Positions 17,047 to 26,552 are shown, counted from the stretch's first letter. The stretch is DNA of 64,000 nucleotides from UBA1479 sp963976055 (GCA_963976055.1 CAXBJB010000002.1:62001-126000); one strand, 5' to 3'. Numbers and translations are program-made. The notes: a model not told the origin generated them from the sequence alone.

Positions 17047-17744
17047 TGACCGATATCGACGTCGCGGGGCTGCTCTATACGGCCTCCGTCTGGGTCCTGC
17101 CCGTGCTGCTGGCCGTGACGTTTCACGAAGCCTCGCACGGCTTCGTCGCCAATATGTTGGGCGACGCCACGGCGAAGAACTTGGGCCGCGTGACCTTCAA
17201 CCCGCTGAAGCATATCGATCTCTTCGGCACCATCCTGCTGCCGGCCCTGTTGCTGCTGGGTTCCGGCGGGCGCTTCATGTTCGGCTATGCCAAACCCGTG
17301 CCCGTGAATTTTTCCCGCCTCAACCGGCCGCGCCGCGACATGGTCTTCGTTGCCGCCGCCGGGCCGGGGGCCAACCTGATCCTGGCGGTGCTGTCCGCCG
17401 TGGCGCTGACCAGCGTCGCCGCCCTGCCACCGGAACTGGGCGAATGGATGGGCCGTAATCTGATCAATTCCGTGTGGATCAACCTGATTTTGGCTGTGTT
17501 CAACATGCTGCCCATACCCCCCTTGGACGGCGGGCGCGTGGCCGTGGGCCTGCTGCCCGATTTCCTGGCGGTTCCGCTTGCCCGGTTGGAACGGGTGGGA
17601 TTCCTGATTATCCTGGGGGCCGTGTTCCTGCTGCCCTTGATCGGCGATCAGCTCGGCATGGACCTGAACGTGTTCTGGTGGCTGGTGGGGGTTCCCGCCT
17701 CGGCCCTGATGAATTTCCTGTTCGCGAGCCTCGGACTCGCCTAA
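17043..17744 (+). CDS. Site-2 protease family (M50) membrane metallopeptidase
   Basis: This 233-residue polytopic membrane protein has the zinc motif HEASH at 28-32 within the first membrane helix and the second metal motif NMLPIPPLDGGRV near residues 155-167. Several hydrophobic helices fill the rest, and there is no PDZ domain, so it belongs to the short M50 class (YwhC-like) rather than RseP. Its substrate is unknown. It is translationally coupled to nagZ and lies just before scpA, an arrangement common in alphaproteobacteria. Confidence 0.9.
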   Translation: MMTDIDVAGLLYTASVWVLPVLLAVTFHEASHGFVANMLGDATAKNLGRVTFNPLKHIDLFGTILLPALLLLGSGGRFMFGYAKPVPVNFSRLNRPRRDMVFVAAAGPGANLILAVLSAVALTSVAALPPELGEWMGRNLINSVWINLILAVFNMLPIPPLDGGRVAVGLLPDFLAVPLARLERVGFLIILGAVFLLPLIGDQLGMDLNVFWWLVGVPASALMNFLFASLGLA

Positions 17745-17794
17745 AACCCGGGCGACCGGGCCGGAAATGCAAGGCCGGAAACGCAAGGAATGGC

Positions 17795-18646
17795 ATGAGC
17801 GACGATTTCGATACCCCGGAGACGCCGACGGTGCACCGCGAGGTTATCTTCGTGGTCGATCTCGACGGCTATGAAGGGCCGCTCGACGTCCTGTTGTCCC
17901 TGGCCCGCGACCATAAGCTCGACATCACCCAGATATCGATCCTGGCCCTGGCCGATCAATATCTGAAATTCATCGCCGCCGCCCAGCAGACCAACCTGGA
18001 GATCGCCGCCGACTATCTGGTCATGGCGGCCTGGCTGGCCTACCTGAAATCGCGTTTGCTGCTGCCCGACCTGGGCGGCGAGGACGAACCCACGGGCGAG
18101 GAGATGGCCGCCGCCCTGGCGTTCCAGATGCAGCGCCTGGAAGCCATGCAGAACGCCGGCCTGCTGCTGACCGAACGGCCCCAGTTGCGCCGCGATTTCT
18201 TCGCCCGGGGAGCCCCGGAAAAGCATCCGGTGGAGACTGAACAAATCCTCGATGTGAACCTGTATGAGCTGCTGCAGGCCTATGCCCGCCAGCGCCGTCG
18301 CGGAGCCGGCGGCGACCGGACGTTGCACATCGAACCGTTCGAGGTTTATACGGTCGAGGACGCGCTCAAGCGCCTGCGCCGTCTGCTCGGCCAAACTCCG
18401 GACTGGCTTTCCTTGTGGAGCTATCTGCCCGAGGAACTGCGGGGCGGGCTGTTCGGGAGGTCGGCGGTGGCGTCCACCTTCGCCGCCAGTTTGGAACTCG
18501 CCAAGGAAGGCAAAGTGAACATTCGCCAATCCGATATTTTCGGCCCGATCTATCTGCGGGCCCGCACCGATGGCGGCAACAATACCGATTCCGCCACCGG
18601 CCCCCGCGTGGTCGCAGGCAGCGATGCCGACGGCGGGGAGCAATAG
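17795..18646 (+). CDS. scpA: Segregation and condensation protein A
   Basis: ScpA is the kleisin subunit of the SMC-ScpAB condensin. This 283-residue protein has the N-terminal SMC-neck binding helix (YEGPLDVLLSLARDHKLDITQISI), a central region with YLVMAAWLAYLKSRLLLP, and the C-terminal winged helix that includes VASTFAASLELAKEGKVNIRQ. The ATG at 17795 is the first that gives the family N-terminus; the longer frame to 17474 overlaps the M50 gene and is a shadow. It is three bases from scpB, so the two form one operon. Confidence 0.95.
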   Translation: MSDDFDTPETPTVHREVIFVVDLDGYEGPLDVLLSLARDHKLDITQISILALADQYLKFIAAAQQTNLEIAADYLVMAAWLAYLKSRLLLPDLGGEDEPTGEEMAAALAFQMQRLEAMQNAGLLLTERPQLRRDFFARGAPEKHPVETEQILDVNLYELLQAYARQRRRGAGGDRTLHIEPFEVYTVEDALKRLRRLLGQTPDWLSLWSYLPEELRGGLFGRSAVASTFAASLELAKEGKVNIRQSDIFGPIYLRARTDGGNNTDSATGPRVVAGSDADGGEQ

Positions 18647-18649
18647 ACC

Positions 18650-19351
18650 ATGAGCGACGTCAACCGCGATTACCTGCGCCTGTTGGAAGCCGTGCTGTTC
18701 GCTTCGGCCGAGCCCCTGACGGAACGGGTGCTGTCCAACCGCCTGCCCGAGGATGCGGACCTGAAGGCCCTGTTGGCCGAACTGCAGGACCAATACGCCG
18801 GGCGCGGCGTCAACCTGATCCGTGCCGGCGGGTCCTGGGCCTTTCGCACGGCGGAGGATCTGGCGGCGCAGATGACCAAGCACATCGAGGTCACGCGCAA
18901 GCTGTCGCGCGCGGCCATCGAAACGCTTGCCATCGTCGCCTATCACCAGCCCATCACCCGGGCCGAGATCGAGGAAATTCGTGGCGTCAGTTTAAGCAAG
19001 GGGACCATGGACATCCTGCTTGAGGAAGGCTGGATCAGGCCGCGCGGGCGCAAGGACGGGCCGGGCCGGCCGTTGACCTGGGGCACCACGGACGGGTTCC
19101 TCGACCACTTCGGGCTGGAAACGCTGCGCGACCTGCCGGGCGTCAAGGAACTGAAGGCCATGGGGCTTTTGGAATCCGGGCCGGCGCTCAACGTCTACCG
19201 TTCCCACGGCGAATTGACGGACGGCAGCGGCGGCGTCGACACGGAAGACGACAACGAGGGCGATGCCCCGCCGCCCGGCGGCGCCGACATTACCGAAGAC
19301 GACCGCATCGACGCCCTCGACCCCGACGACGGACTGAAATCCGCCGGCTAG
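18650..19351 (+). CDS. scpB: Segregation and condensation protein B
   Basis: ScpB is the dimeric winged-helix (kite) partner that binds ScpA. In this 233-residue protein the N-terminal winged helix begins RLLEAVLFASAEPLTE, and the second contains AIVAYHQPITRAEIEEIRGV and the GRPLTWGTTDGFLDHFGL block. The last 45 residues are acidic and glycine/proline rich, and probably disordered. The start is separated from scpA by three bases. Confidence 0.95.
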   Translation: MSDVNRDYLRLLEAVLFASAEPLTERVLSNRLPEDADLKALLAELQDQYAGRGVNLIRAGGSWAFRTAEDLAAQMTKHIEVTRKLSRAAIETLAIVAYHQPITRAEIEEIRGVSLSKGTMDILLEEGWIRPRGRKDGPGRPLTWGTTDGFLDHFGLETLRDLPGVKELKAMGLLESGPALNVYRSHGELTDGSGGVDTEDDNEGDAPPPGGADITEDDRIDALDPDDGLKSAG

Positions 19352-19560
19352 GGGATGGGGCAGGGGAATCGGGGCCGGACAGCCCGTGATTTCCGCCTGT
19401 CGGACTTATTCGCGAAAGCGGTCCGAAAAGCCTTGCATGACTGGTCGATTCCCTTACATCTATCCCCGTCAGGGGGGCTGACCGGGGGCATTGCGGCACT
19501 ACTTCGTATCTGCCATCATCCGGCTTCCCACATCGTAAAAACCACAAGAGAAAGCAGAAA

Positions 19561-19806
19561 ATGGGTACATTCAGCATCTGGCATTGGCTGGTTGTCCTGG
19601 TCGTTGTCCTCGTTCTTTTCGGCGGCGGCGGCAAAATCTCGCGGCTCATGGGGGATTTCGGTAAAGGTCTGAAATCGTTCAAGAAAAGCATGAAAGAGGA
19701 CGACGAGGCCACGGACGGAACGGCCGAACGCAAGGCGATCGACGGCGAACCGGCCGAGAAGCCGTCGCAGACGGCCGCGACGGAGAAAGACAAGGCCGCC
19801 GGCTAA
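19561..19806 (+). CDS. tatA: Sec-independent translocase subunit TatA
   Basis: TatA forms the channel-like assemblies through which folded twin-arginine proteins cross the inner membrane. This 81-residue protein has the short N-terminal membrane helix (residues 5-20), the FGGGGKI hinge where most homologues have FGxGK, the amphipathic helix MGDFGKGLKSFKK, and a charged tail. It is first in a tatA-tatB-tatC operon, 78 bases before tatB. The 209 bases upstream (19352-19560) contain no gene and probably hold the operon promoter, but no clear -35/-10 pair is recognisable. Confidence 0.95.
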   Translation: MGTFSIWHWLVVLVVVLVLFGGGGKISRLMGDFGKGLKSFKKSMKEDDEATDGTAERKAIDGEPAEKPSQTAATEKDKAAG

Positions 19807-19883
19807 CCAACGCGGGCAGCGTGTCCTTTTGAATTTGGACCCGCCCGCTCATTCATAAAGGCCAAACGGAGCACCGCGCCGCC

Positions 19884-20330
19884 ATGTTCGATATCGGCTG
19901 GCAGGAACTGTTCATTGTCGCCATCCTGGCGATCGTCGTGATCGGTCCAAAGGATCTGCCGCGCGCCGTGCGCACGGTGATGCGCGCGATCCGCAAACTG
20001 CGGTCCATGGCCGGGGAGTTCCAGGCGGGTCTGGACGAGGTCGCGCGCGAGGCCGAATTGGACGACATCCGCCGCGAGGCCAACAAGATCGCCCATTACG
20101 ACGTGACCAAAGAGATCAAGGACAACCTGGATCCGGACGGCGAGATCGAAAAGGCCGCCGATCTTGACGGTGCCGTGCGTGACACCATGACCGAGGCCAA
20201 GACACCCTCGGCCGAGGCGGCGAAGCCCGCCGACGCGCCCGTGACGGCCGCCACCCCGCCGCCGCCGAGCGAGCCGGTCACCGCCGCCGAGCCGGCGGTA
20301 CAACCTGCCGCCGACACGGCGAAGACCTAG
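19884..20330 (+). CDS. tatB: Sec-independent translocase subunit TatB
   Basis: TatB works with TatC as the receptor for twin-arginine signal peptides. This 148-residue protein starts MFDIGWQELFIVAILAIVVIGPKDLP, the diagnostic TatB membrane helix with the hinge GPKDLP, followed by a long amphipathic helix (about 28-75) and an alanine/proline-rich disordered tail. It is eight bases from tatC. Confidence 0.96.
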   Translation: MFDIGWQELFIVAILAIVVIGPKDLPRAVRTVMRAIRKLRSMAGEFQAGLDEVAREAELDDIRREANKIAHYDVTKEIKDNLDPDGEIEKAADLDGAVRDTMTEAKTPSAEAAKPADAPVTAATPPPPSEPVTAAEPAVQPAADTAKT

Positions 20331-20337
20331 GCGCTCC

Positions 20338-21237
20338 ATGGCCGACACAGCCCACGACAACTTCGACCCGGATGGGATCGGCGCCGACGAAAGCAAGATG
20401 CCGCTGCTTGAGCATCTGCTGGAACTGCGCACGCGCCTGATCTACTGCTTCGCGGCGCTGATCGTGCTGTTCTTCATCGCCTATGGGTTTTCCGAACATA
20501 TCTACGCCTTTCTGGTCCATCCGCTCGCTGACGTCATGCACGATGCGGGCGGCCAGCGGCGGCTGATCTACACGGCCCTGCACGAAGCCTTCTTCACCTA
20601 CCTGAAGGTTTCGTTCTTCGCCGCCCTGTTCGTGGGCTTTCCCTTCATCGCCATGCAATTCTGGGGCTTTGTCGCGCCAGGCCTATACAAGCACGAAAAG
20701 CGCACTCTGGCGCCGTTCCTGGTGGCGACGCCGATCCTGTTCTTCATGGGCGGCGCCCTGGTCTACTACCTCATCTTCCCGATGGCCTGGAAGTTCTTCC
20801 TGGGATTCGAATCGGCGGGCATTGACGGCTCCCTGCCGATTCAGCTTGAAGCCAAGGTCGATCAGTACCTGTCCCTGGTCATGCAGTTGATTTTCGCCTT
20901 CGGCATCTGTTTCGAGCTGCCGGTGGTGATCACGCTTTTGGCGCGCATCGGCATCGTCAATTCCAAGGGGCTGCGGGCCAAGCGCAAGTACGCCATCGTC
21001 ATCGCCTTCGTCGCGGCGGCGATCCTGACCCCGCCCGATGTCATCAGCCAGATCGGCCTCGCCGTGCCGACCATCATGCTCTACGAAATCTCCATCTGGT
21101 GCGCGCGTCTGGTCGAGAAGAAACGGGGCGACGAGCCGGACGTCGAAGACGACGACCTGGATGATGCGGATGACGCCGATGACGACGGCGAGGACCAGGA
21201 CCGGACCGCCAAGGCGACCCCCGAACCCGGGCCGTAG
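20338..21237 (+). CDS. tatC: Sec-independent translocase subunit TatC
   Basis: TatC recognises the twin-arginine signal. This 299-residue protein has an N-terminal extension, the signature LLEHLLELRTRL (about residues 21-32) and six membrane helices. It ends with an acidic extension very rich in aspartate (about 262-285), longer than in E. coli TatC (258 residues). It is the last gene of the tat operon; serS follows after 145 bases. Confidence 0.96.
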   Translation: MADTAHDNFDPDGIGADESKMPLLEHLLELRTRLIYCFAALIVLFFIAYGFSEHIYAFLVHPLADVMHDAGGQRRLIYTALHEAFFTYLKVSFFAALFVGFPFIAMQFWGFVAPGLYKHEKRTLAPFLVATPILFFMGGALVYYLIFPMAWKFFLGFESAGIDGSLPIQLEAKVDQYLSLVMQLIFAFGICFELPVVITLLARIGIVNSKGLRAKRKYAIVIAFVAAAILTPPDVISQIGLAVPTIMLYEISIWCARLVEKKRGDEPDVEDDDLDDADDADDDGEDQDRTAKATPEPGP

Positions 21238-21382
21238 TCCTTCCGCTCCCTGCCCATAAACGGGTCTCCGCCCCTGGACGAGGCCGGTTCGCCCGCCTAT
21301 AAGTGCGCGATTGGACAGGGGCGCCCGATGGGGTCTGTGCCCGGTCCCGCCGTCCCGCAAACGACACCTCGAAGAGACAGCG

Positions 21383-22657
21383 ATGTTCGACATCAAATGG
21401 ATCCGTGAAAACCCCGATGCCTTCGACGCGGGGCTCGGACGCCGGGGGCTTCCGCCCGCCGCTGAAGGGCTGATCGCGCTCGATAAAAAGCGCCGCACCG
21501 CCGAAACCCGGGCCCAGGAAATCCAGACCGAACGCAACGCCCTGTCCAAGCAGATCGGCATCGCCAAATCGAAGGGCGAGGACGCCACGGATATCCTGGC
21601 CAAGGTGTCGCAATCCAAGGACGCCCAGGCCGCGGCCGAGGCCGAGGCCAAGGACGCGGAGCAGGTGTTGGAAGATGCCCTGTCCGGTATCCCCAACCTG
21701 CCGGCGGCCGACGTGCCCGACGGCGCCGACGAAAGCGCCAACGTGGAAATCCGCAAATGGGGCGAGCCCGGGACCTTCGACTTCACGCCGAGGGACCATG
21801 TCGATCTGGGCGAGGGCCTAGGCCATATGGACTTCGAGAACGCGGCCAAGCTGTCCGGCTCGCGCTTCGTCGTGCTGTCCGGCCCCCTGGCCCGGCTGGA
21901 ACGCGCTATCGCCAACTTCATGTTGGACACCCATATTGCCGAGCACGGCCTGACCGAGGTCGCGCCGCCGACCCTGGTCAACGACGCCGCCATGTACGGC
22001 ACGGGCCAGTTGCCGAAGTTCGCTGAGGACCTGTTTCATACGGACAACGGCTATTGGCTGATCCCGACGGCCGAGGTGCCCCTGACCAACCTGATGGCGG
22101 GTGAGATCGTCGATGACGACCGGCTGCCCTTCCGCTATGCGGCGCTGACCGACTGCTACCGTTCCGAGGCCGGGGCCGCCGGCAAGGACACCCGCGGCAT
22201 GATCCGCCAGCACCAGTTCAAGAAGGTCGAGATGGTGACCATCTCGGCGCCCGAATCCTCCGACGACGAGCTGGAACGCATGACCGGCTGCGCCGAGGCG
22301 GTGTTGCAGAAGCTGGGCCTGCCCTACCGCGTCGTGGTGCTGTCCACGGGCGACATGGGGTTCGGGGCGCGCAAGACCTACGACATCGAAATCTGGCTGC
22401 CGGGGCAGGGGGCCTACCGGGAAATCTCCAGCTGCTCCAACTGCGGCGATTTCCAGGCCCGGCGCATGAAGGCGCGCTGCCGCGTGAAGGGCGAGAAGGG
22501 GACCCGCTTTGTGCACACCTTGAACGGCTCCGGCGTCGCCGTCGGCCGCGCCATGATCGGCGTGTTGGAGAATTATCAGCAGGCCGACGGCTCGATCGCC
22601 GTGCCGGAGGTTCTGCGGCCCTACATGGGCGGGCTCGAGGTCATCGGAAAAGCATGA
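21383..22657 (+). CDS. serS: Seryl-tRNA synthetase
   Basis: This class II synthetase of 424 residues charges tRNA-Ser and tRNA-Sec. It has the N-terminal long coiled-coil arm (about 30-105) that grips the tRNA long variable arm, the TAEVPLTNLMAGE region, motif 2 with CYRSEAGAAGKDTRGMIRQHQF, and motif 3 with GSGVAVGRAMIGVLENYQ. The ATG at 21383 is the family start. It overlaps surE by four bases (ATGA). Confidence 0.97.
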   Translation: MFDIKWIRENPDAFDAGLGRRGLPPAAEGLIALDKKRRTAETRAQEIQTERNALSKQIGIAKSKGEDATDILAKVSQSKDAQAAAEAEAKDAEQVLEDALSGIPNLPAADVPDGADESANVEIRKWGEPGTFDFTPRDHVDLGEGLGHMDFENAAKLSGSRFVVLSGPLARLERAIANFMLDTHIAEHGLTEVAPPTLVNDAAMYGTGQLPKFAEDLFHTDNGYWLIPTAEVPLTNLMAGEIVDDDRLPFRYAALTDCYRSEAGAAGKDTRGMIRQHQFKKVEMVTISAPESSDDELERMTGCAEAVLQKLGLPYRVVVLSTGDMGFGARKTYDIEIWLPGQGAYREISSCSNCGDFQARRMKARCRVKGEKGTRFVHTLNGSGVAVGRAMIGVLENYQQADGSIAVPEVLRPYMGGLEVIGKA

Positions 22658-23436
22658 CCCGCCGCCCCATCGATCTGAGCCAGGCCCGGGTGCTCATATC
22701 CAACGACGACGGCGTGCATTCGCCGGGCATCAAGCTTTTGGAAACCGCAGTGCGCGCCGTGGCCCGTGAGGTCTGGGTCGTCGCCCCCGAAACGGAACAG
22801 TCTGCGACCAGCCATTCCCTGACCCTGCGCCGCCCGTTGCGCATCCGCAATGTGTCCGACGGGCGCTTCGCCGTGGACGGCACGCCGACGGACAGCGTGC
22901 TTCTGGGCGTGCATCGGGTGATGAAGGATCTGCGCCCGGACATCGTCATGTCCGGGGTCAACCGGGGCGGCAACCTGGGCGAGGACGTGCATTATTCGGG
23001 CACCGTGGCGGCGGCCATGGAAGGGGCGTTGCTGGGCATTCCCTCCGTCGCCTTTTCCCAGGAATACGACGACCACCGCAACGTGATCTGGGAAACCTCC
23101 GAATTCTGGATGCCGAAGATTCTCGAACGGCTGGCCGGCTATTCCTTCGACCCGGCGATCCTGCTCAACGTCAATATTCCCGACTGCCCGCCCGGCGACG
23201 TCACCGGCATGGAGGTCACGCGCCAGGGGCGGCGCAAGATCGGCGGCGAAATCCAGGATGGCCGCGACCCCCGGGGCGATGCCTACTATTGGGTCGGCGT
23301 GCAGCGCGACGAGGAAAAGTTCCAGGAGGGCACGGATCTGGATGCCTGCCGGCGCAAGGTGATTTCCGTGACGCCCTTGAGCCTCGACCTGACGGCGGGG
23401 CGGGAGCTTGACCGCCTGCGCGAGGTCTTCCCGTGA
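22654..23436 (+). CDS. surE: 5'/3'-nucleotidase SurE
   Basis: SurE is a metal-dependent nucleoside monophosphatase linked to stationary-phase survival. This 260-residue protein has the metal ligands in LISNDDG (Asn17, Asp18, Asp19), the catalytic-site GVNRGGNLGEDVHYSGTVAAA block, and NVNIPD later. It is translationally coupled to serS upstream and pcm downstream, forming the classic surE-pcm-nlpD order. Confidence 0.95.
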   Translation: MTRRPIDLSQARVLISNDDGVHSPGIKLLETAVRAVAREVWVVAPETEQSATSHSLTLRRPLRIRNVSDGRFAVDGTPTDSVLLGVHRVMKDLRPDIVMSGVNRGGNLGEDVHYSGTVAAAMEGALLGIPSVAFSQEYDDHRNVIWETSEFWMPKILERLAGYSFDPAILLNVNIPDCPPGDVTGMEVTRQGRRKIGGEIQDGRDPRGDAYYWVGVQRDEEKFQEGTDLDACRRKVISVTPLSLDLTAGRELDRLREVFP

Positions 23437-24107
23437 ACCGGCTCCGCCCCGCGCTTGAGGAGGCCCTGGCGGCGGAGCGTGAGGAACTGCTGGAAAGCCT
23501 GCGCCGCCTGGGCGTCGCCGACGAACGGGTGCTGGAAGCCATCGGCCGGGTGCCGCGCGAACAGTTCGTGACCGAGGCCTTTCAGGACCGGGCCTACCGC
23601 AACCTGGCCCTGCCGATCGGCCATCAGCAGACCATCAGCCAGCCCTGGGTGGTGGCGCGCATGACCGAGGCGTTGGAGGTCACGGACCGCACCAAGGTGC
23701 TGGAGATCGGCACCGGCTGTGGCTACCAGTCGGTGGTGCTGTCGCTGCTGTGCCGCCGGCTCTACACCATCGAACGCCACAAGGGACTATTGGGCGAGGC
23801 CGAACGCCGGTTCCGCCATTTCGGCCTGACCAACATCACGACGCATCTGGGCGACGGCTCCCTCGGCTGGCCCGACCAGGCGCCATTCGAACGGATCATC
23901 GTCACCGCCGCCGCCGAGGACATCCCGCCCGTGCTGCTGTCGCAACTGGCCGAGGGCGGGATCATGATCGTGCCGGTCGGCAGCCAGTCCGGCGACGGCG
24001 AACAGCGCCTGTACCGGGTCGATAAGGGCCCCTTGGGCCTGGAGATCGAGGACATGGGCGAGGTCCGCTTCGTGCCCCTGGTGGCAGGCGTCGCCGCACC
24101 GGCGTGA
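23433..24107 (+). CDS. pcm: Protein-L-isoaspartate O-methyltransferase
   Basis: Pcm repairs isoaspartyl residues in aged proteins using S-adenosylmethionine. This 224-residue protein shows the PCMT start region with RVPREQFVTEAFQDRAY, the SAM-binding motif VLEIGTGCGYQS (about 90-101), and the downstream PFERIIVTAAAEDIP block. It starts with GTG, overlapping the surE stop. Confidence 0.94.
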   Translation: MNRLRPALEEALAAEREELLESLRRLGVADERVLEAIGRVPREQFVTEAFQDRAYRNLALPIGHQQTISQPWVVARMTEALEVTDRTKVLEIGTGCGYQSVVLSLLCRRLYTIERHKGLLGEAERRFRHFGLTNITTHLGDGSLGWPDQAPFERIIVTAAAEDIPPVLLSQLAEGGIMIVPVGSQSGDGEQRLYRVDKGPLGLEIEDMGEVRFVPLVAGVAAPA

Positions 24108-24127
24108 CAGCGGGCATGAGGACACAA

Positions 24128-25177
24128 ATGGCCGGCAGCTGGCGCAAAATCGGGAAGGCGGGAACGGCGGCGGTGTTGCTGTGGACGCTGGCCGCCTGCG
24201 GCGCCGCCGAATGGCCGCCGCGCGGTGAGGCGGCGGGGGCGGTCCCGCGTGCGCAAACCCGGGCTCCAGCTCCCGTGCGCGCCGTCGAAGGCGTGGAGGC
24301 CCGGCGCCGCGACGGTGGGGACCTGACCTTCGTCGGCGCTTCGGCCGTGCGCGTCGGCCCGGGCGACACGCTCTATGCCATTTCGCGCCGCCATCGGGTC
24401 GGCCTGCGTCCCTTGATCGAAGCCAACGGCCTGGAGCCGCCCTTCATCCTGCAGGTCAACCAGCGCCTGGTCCTGCCGCGCGGGCGTCAGCACACGGTTT
24501 CCGCCGGGGAAACAGTCTACGCCATCGCCCAGAAGTACGACGTGGAGCCCAACGAACTGGCGCGCATCAACGGCATCCGCCCACCCTATACGATCCGCGT
24601 GGGCGAGGACCTGCTGATCCCGACCGGCACCCTGCAATCGGTCAAGGCCCCCCATCGTCCGGATCCGGATCAGGCGGCCGCCCAGGCTGCTACCCCATCA
24701 TCCATCCAGGTAACGCCACCGCACCGCCCCAAGGCGCCGGCGGCTGTGGCGACGAACCGCGCCCTGGCGGGGCCGCCCAAGCGCAGCGGCAGCGGCTTCT
24801 ACTGGCCCGTGTCCGGGGGGCGGGTGATCTCGCGCTTCGGGGTCAAGCAGAGCGGCCTGCGCAACGACGGCATCAACATCAAGGCGCCCCGGGGCACGCC
24901 CGTGGTGGCCACGGAAAACGGCGTCGTCGCCTATGTGGGGAACGAATTGCGCGGGTTCGGCAATCTGGTCCTGATCAAGCATGACGGCGGCTGGATTTCC
25001 GCCTATGCCCATACGGACCAGTTGGCCGTGACCAAGGGCGACCGGGTGCGCCGGGGCCAGAAGATCGCGACCGTGGGCGACTCCGGCGGGGTCGGCGAGC
25101 CGCAGCTGCATTTTGAGCTGCGCAAGAACAAGCGCGCGGTTAATCCGCAGCAGTTCTTGTCGTCGAAACCGACCTGA
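24128..25177 (+). CDS. nlpD: NlpD-like lipoprotein: two LysM repeats plus degenerate M23 (LytM) domain
   Basis: This is a predicted outer-membrane lipoprotein of 349 residues: a signal peptide with lipobox LAAC (Cys24), LysM repeat 1 (VGPGDTLYAISRRH region), LysM repeat 2 (HTVSAGETVYAIAQKY region), a linker, and a C-terminal LytM domain. The catalytic zinc positions are degenerate: the usual HxGxD reads NDGIN, although the later AYAH and LHFEL are kept. E. coli NlpD also lacks the first His, and such proteins activate the septal amidase rather than cut peptidoglycan. The ATG at 24128 has GAGGA in front. Longer starts at 24104 (GTG, overlapping pcm) or 24116 cannot be excluded. Confidence 0.88.
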   Translation: MAGSWRKIGKAGTAAVLLWTLAACGAAEWPPRGEAAGAVPRAQTRAPAPVRAVEGVEARRRDGGDLTFVGASAVRVGPGDTLYAISRRHRVGLRPLIEANGLEPPFILQVNQRLVLPRGRQHTVSAGETVYAIAQKYDVEPNELARINGIRPPYTIRVGEDLLIPTGTLQSVKAPHRPDPDQAAAQAATPSSIQVTPPHRPKAPAAVATNRALAGPPKRSGSGFYWPVSGGRVISRFGVKQSGLRNDGINIKAPRGTPVVATENGVVAYVGNELRGFGNLVLIKHDGGWISAYAHTDQLAVTKGDRVRRGQKIATVGDSGGVGEPQLHFELRKNKRAVNPQQFLSSKPT

Positions 25178-25179
25178 TT

Positions 25180-25371
25180 TCAGGATTCGATCTTGCGCTT
25201 GGCCTGGGCGAGAAGCTCGCGCGCCATGGCTTCCTGGCCCTTTTCGGCTGCCAGCCAAGCCTGCTCGATCATATGCTTGACGGACGGCGGCAGGCCCGCG
25301 ACATCGTGGGCCATCCGTTTCAGGTCAGCGATGCTGGTGCGCCAGTCGTCGTCATCTGACGGTACCGCCAT
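25180..25371 (-). CDS. Small hypothetical protein, helical
   Basis: This 63-residue protein is rich in Ala, Lys and Glu, with probable helices (about 10-25 and 33-60, the second reading MIEQAWLAAEKGQEAMARELLAQAKR). I recognise no domain. The frame extends to a GTG at 25401, but the ATG at 25371 has GGGGAA upstream and is preferred. It is convergent with nlpD, leaving two bases between their ends, and is on the same strand as and downstream of the DUF815 ATPase, so it might be its last operon member after 124 bases. Codon use matches the neighbours. Confidence 0.5.
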   Translation of the reverse strand: MAVPSDDDDWRTSIADLKRMAHDVAGLPPSVKHMIEQAWLAAEKGQEAMARELLAQAKRKIES

Positions 25372-25495
25372 AACACGTATTCCCCGTTCCCTAGCAACCA
25401 CTTAGCATAGCACAAACGGCGTGCCCGGCCAGTTCCCGCATTCATTGAATACGACAAGGTGCTTGCAAGAATATCACGGGGCGATGACGCCGCGG

Positions 25496-26353
25496 CTATT
25501 CCAGGTTCTTGCCCAGGCGTCCGGCCAGATTTTGGATGTACTGCCAGGCGACGCGGCCCGAGCGCGAGCCCCGGGTGACCGACCATTCGTTGGCTTCGCG
25601 GCGCAGGTCGACATCAGGGCCGTCCAGGCCGTAGCGCTTGGCATAGCCTTCGACGATCTGGAAATAGGTCTGCTGATCCAGGTTGTGGAAGCCGAGCCAC
25701 AGACCGAAGCGATCCGACAGGGACACCTTTTCCTCGACCGCCTCGCCGGGATTGATGGCGGTGGAACGTTCGTTTTCGATCATGTCGCGCGAGATCAGGT
25801 GGCGGCGGTTGGACGTGGCGTAGAACAGGACGTTCTCGGGCCGTCCCTCGATGCCGCCGTCGAGCACGGCCTTGAGCGACTTGTAGGACGTGTCCTCGGT
25901 ATCGAAGCTGAGGTCGTCGCAGAACACCAGGCAGCGCCGCCTGCCGGCGCGCAGCACGGACAGCAGGGCGGGTAGGGAGGGGATGTCCTCGCGGTGGATT
26001 TCCACCAGCACCAGGGCGCCTGGATCAGCCGCGTTGATTTCTGCGTGCAGGGCCTTGACCAGGGAGCTTTTCCCCGTGCCGCGGGCCCCCCACAGCAGGG
26101 CGTTGTTGGCGGGCAGGCCCTTGGCGAAGCGCTGGGTGTTGTTCATCAACTGCTGGACCTGCATGTCGATGCCGCGCAGCAGGTCCATTTCGACCCGGTT
26201 GACCTTGGGCACGGGCTCCAGCCAGGACGTGTCGGCGTGCCAGACGAAGGCATCGGCGATGGACATGTCGTTTTCGGGGACAGGCGGCGGGGCGAGACGG
26301 TCCAGCGCATCGGCGATGCGGTCGAGAACCTTGTACATATCGATATCGGTCAT
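25496..26353 (-). CDS. DUF815 family AAA+ ATPase
   Basis: This 285-residue ATP-binding protein has the Walker A loop GARGTGKSS at 89-97, a Walker B-type CLVFCDDLSF, and the family blocks LWGARGTG, VEIHREDIP and FYATSNRRHL, with a conserved C-terminal RQAxxW-type region (SGRVAWQYIQNLAG). DUF815 proteins are widespread AAA+ proteins of unknown substrate. It is divergent from yajC across about 200 bases. The start at 26353 gives the family N-terminus. Confidence 0.85.
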   Translation of the reverse strand: MTDIDMYKVLDRIADALDRLAPPPVPENDMSIADAFVWHADTSWLEPVPKVNRVEMDLLRGIDMQVQQLMNNTQRFAKGLPANNALLWGARGTGKSSLVKALHAEINAADPGALVLVEIHREDIPSLPALLSVLRAGRRRCLVFCDDLSFDTEDTSYKSLKAVLDGGIEGRPENVLFYATSNRRHLISRDMIENERSTAINPGEAVEEKVSLSDRFGLWLGFHNLDQQTYFQIVEGYAKRYGLDGPDVDLRREANEWSVTRGSRSGRVAWQYIQNLAGRLGKNLE

Positions 26354-26552
26354 GGCGGCGGAAATTAGGCCGGAGAGCGCGAGGCGTCAATCATCTGCGT
26401 GCAGTCGTCGGCAATGGGCAAAAATTCGCCGGTTTGCGTTTGCATCGCGCGGTCTTGCGGTTATAGTCCCGCGCACCCAAATAAAACGATCGATTTCCGG
26501 GTATTTAAGAACCGCCCCCGACGGTAAATGCGGGGGGAATGAGGAGATAAAC

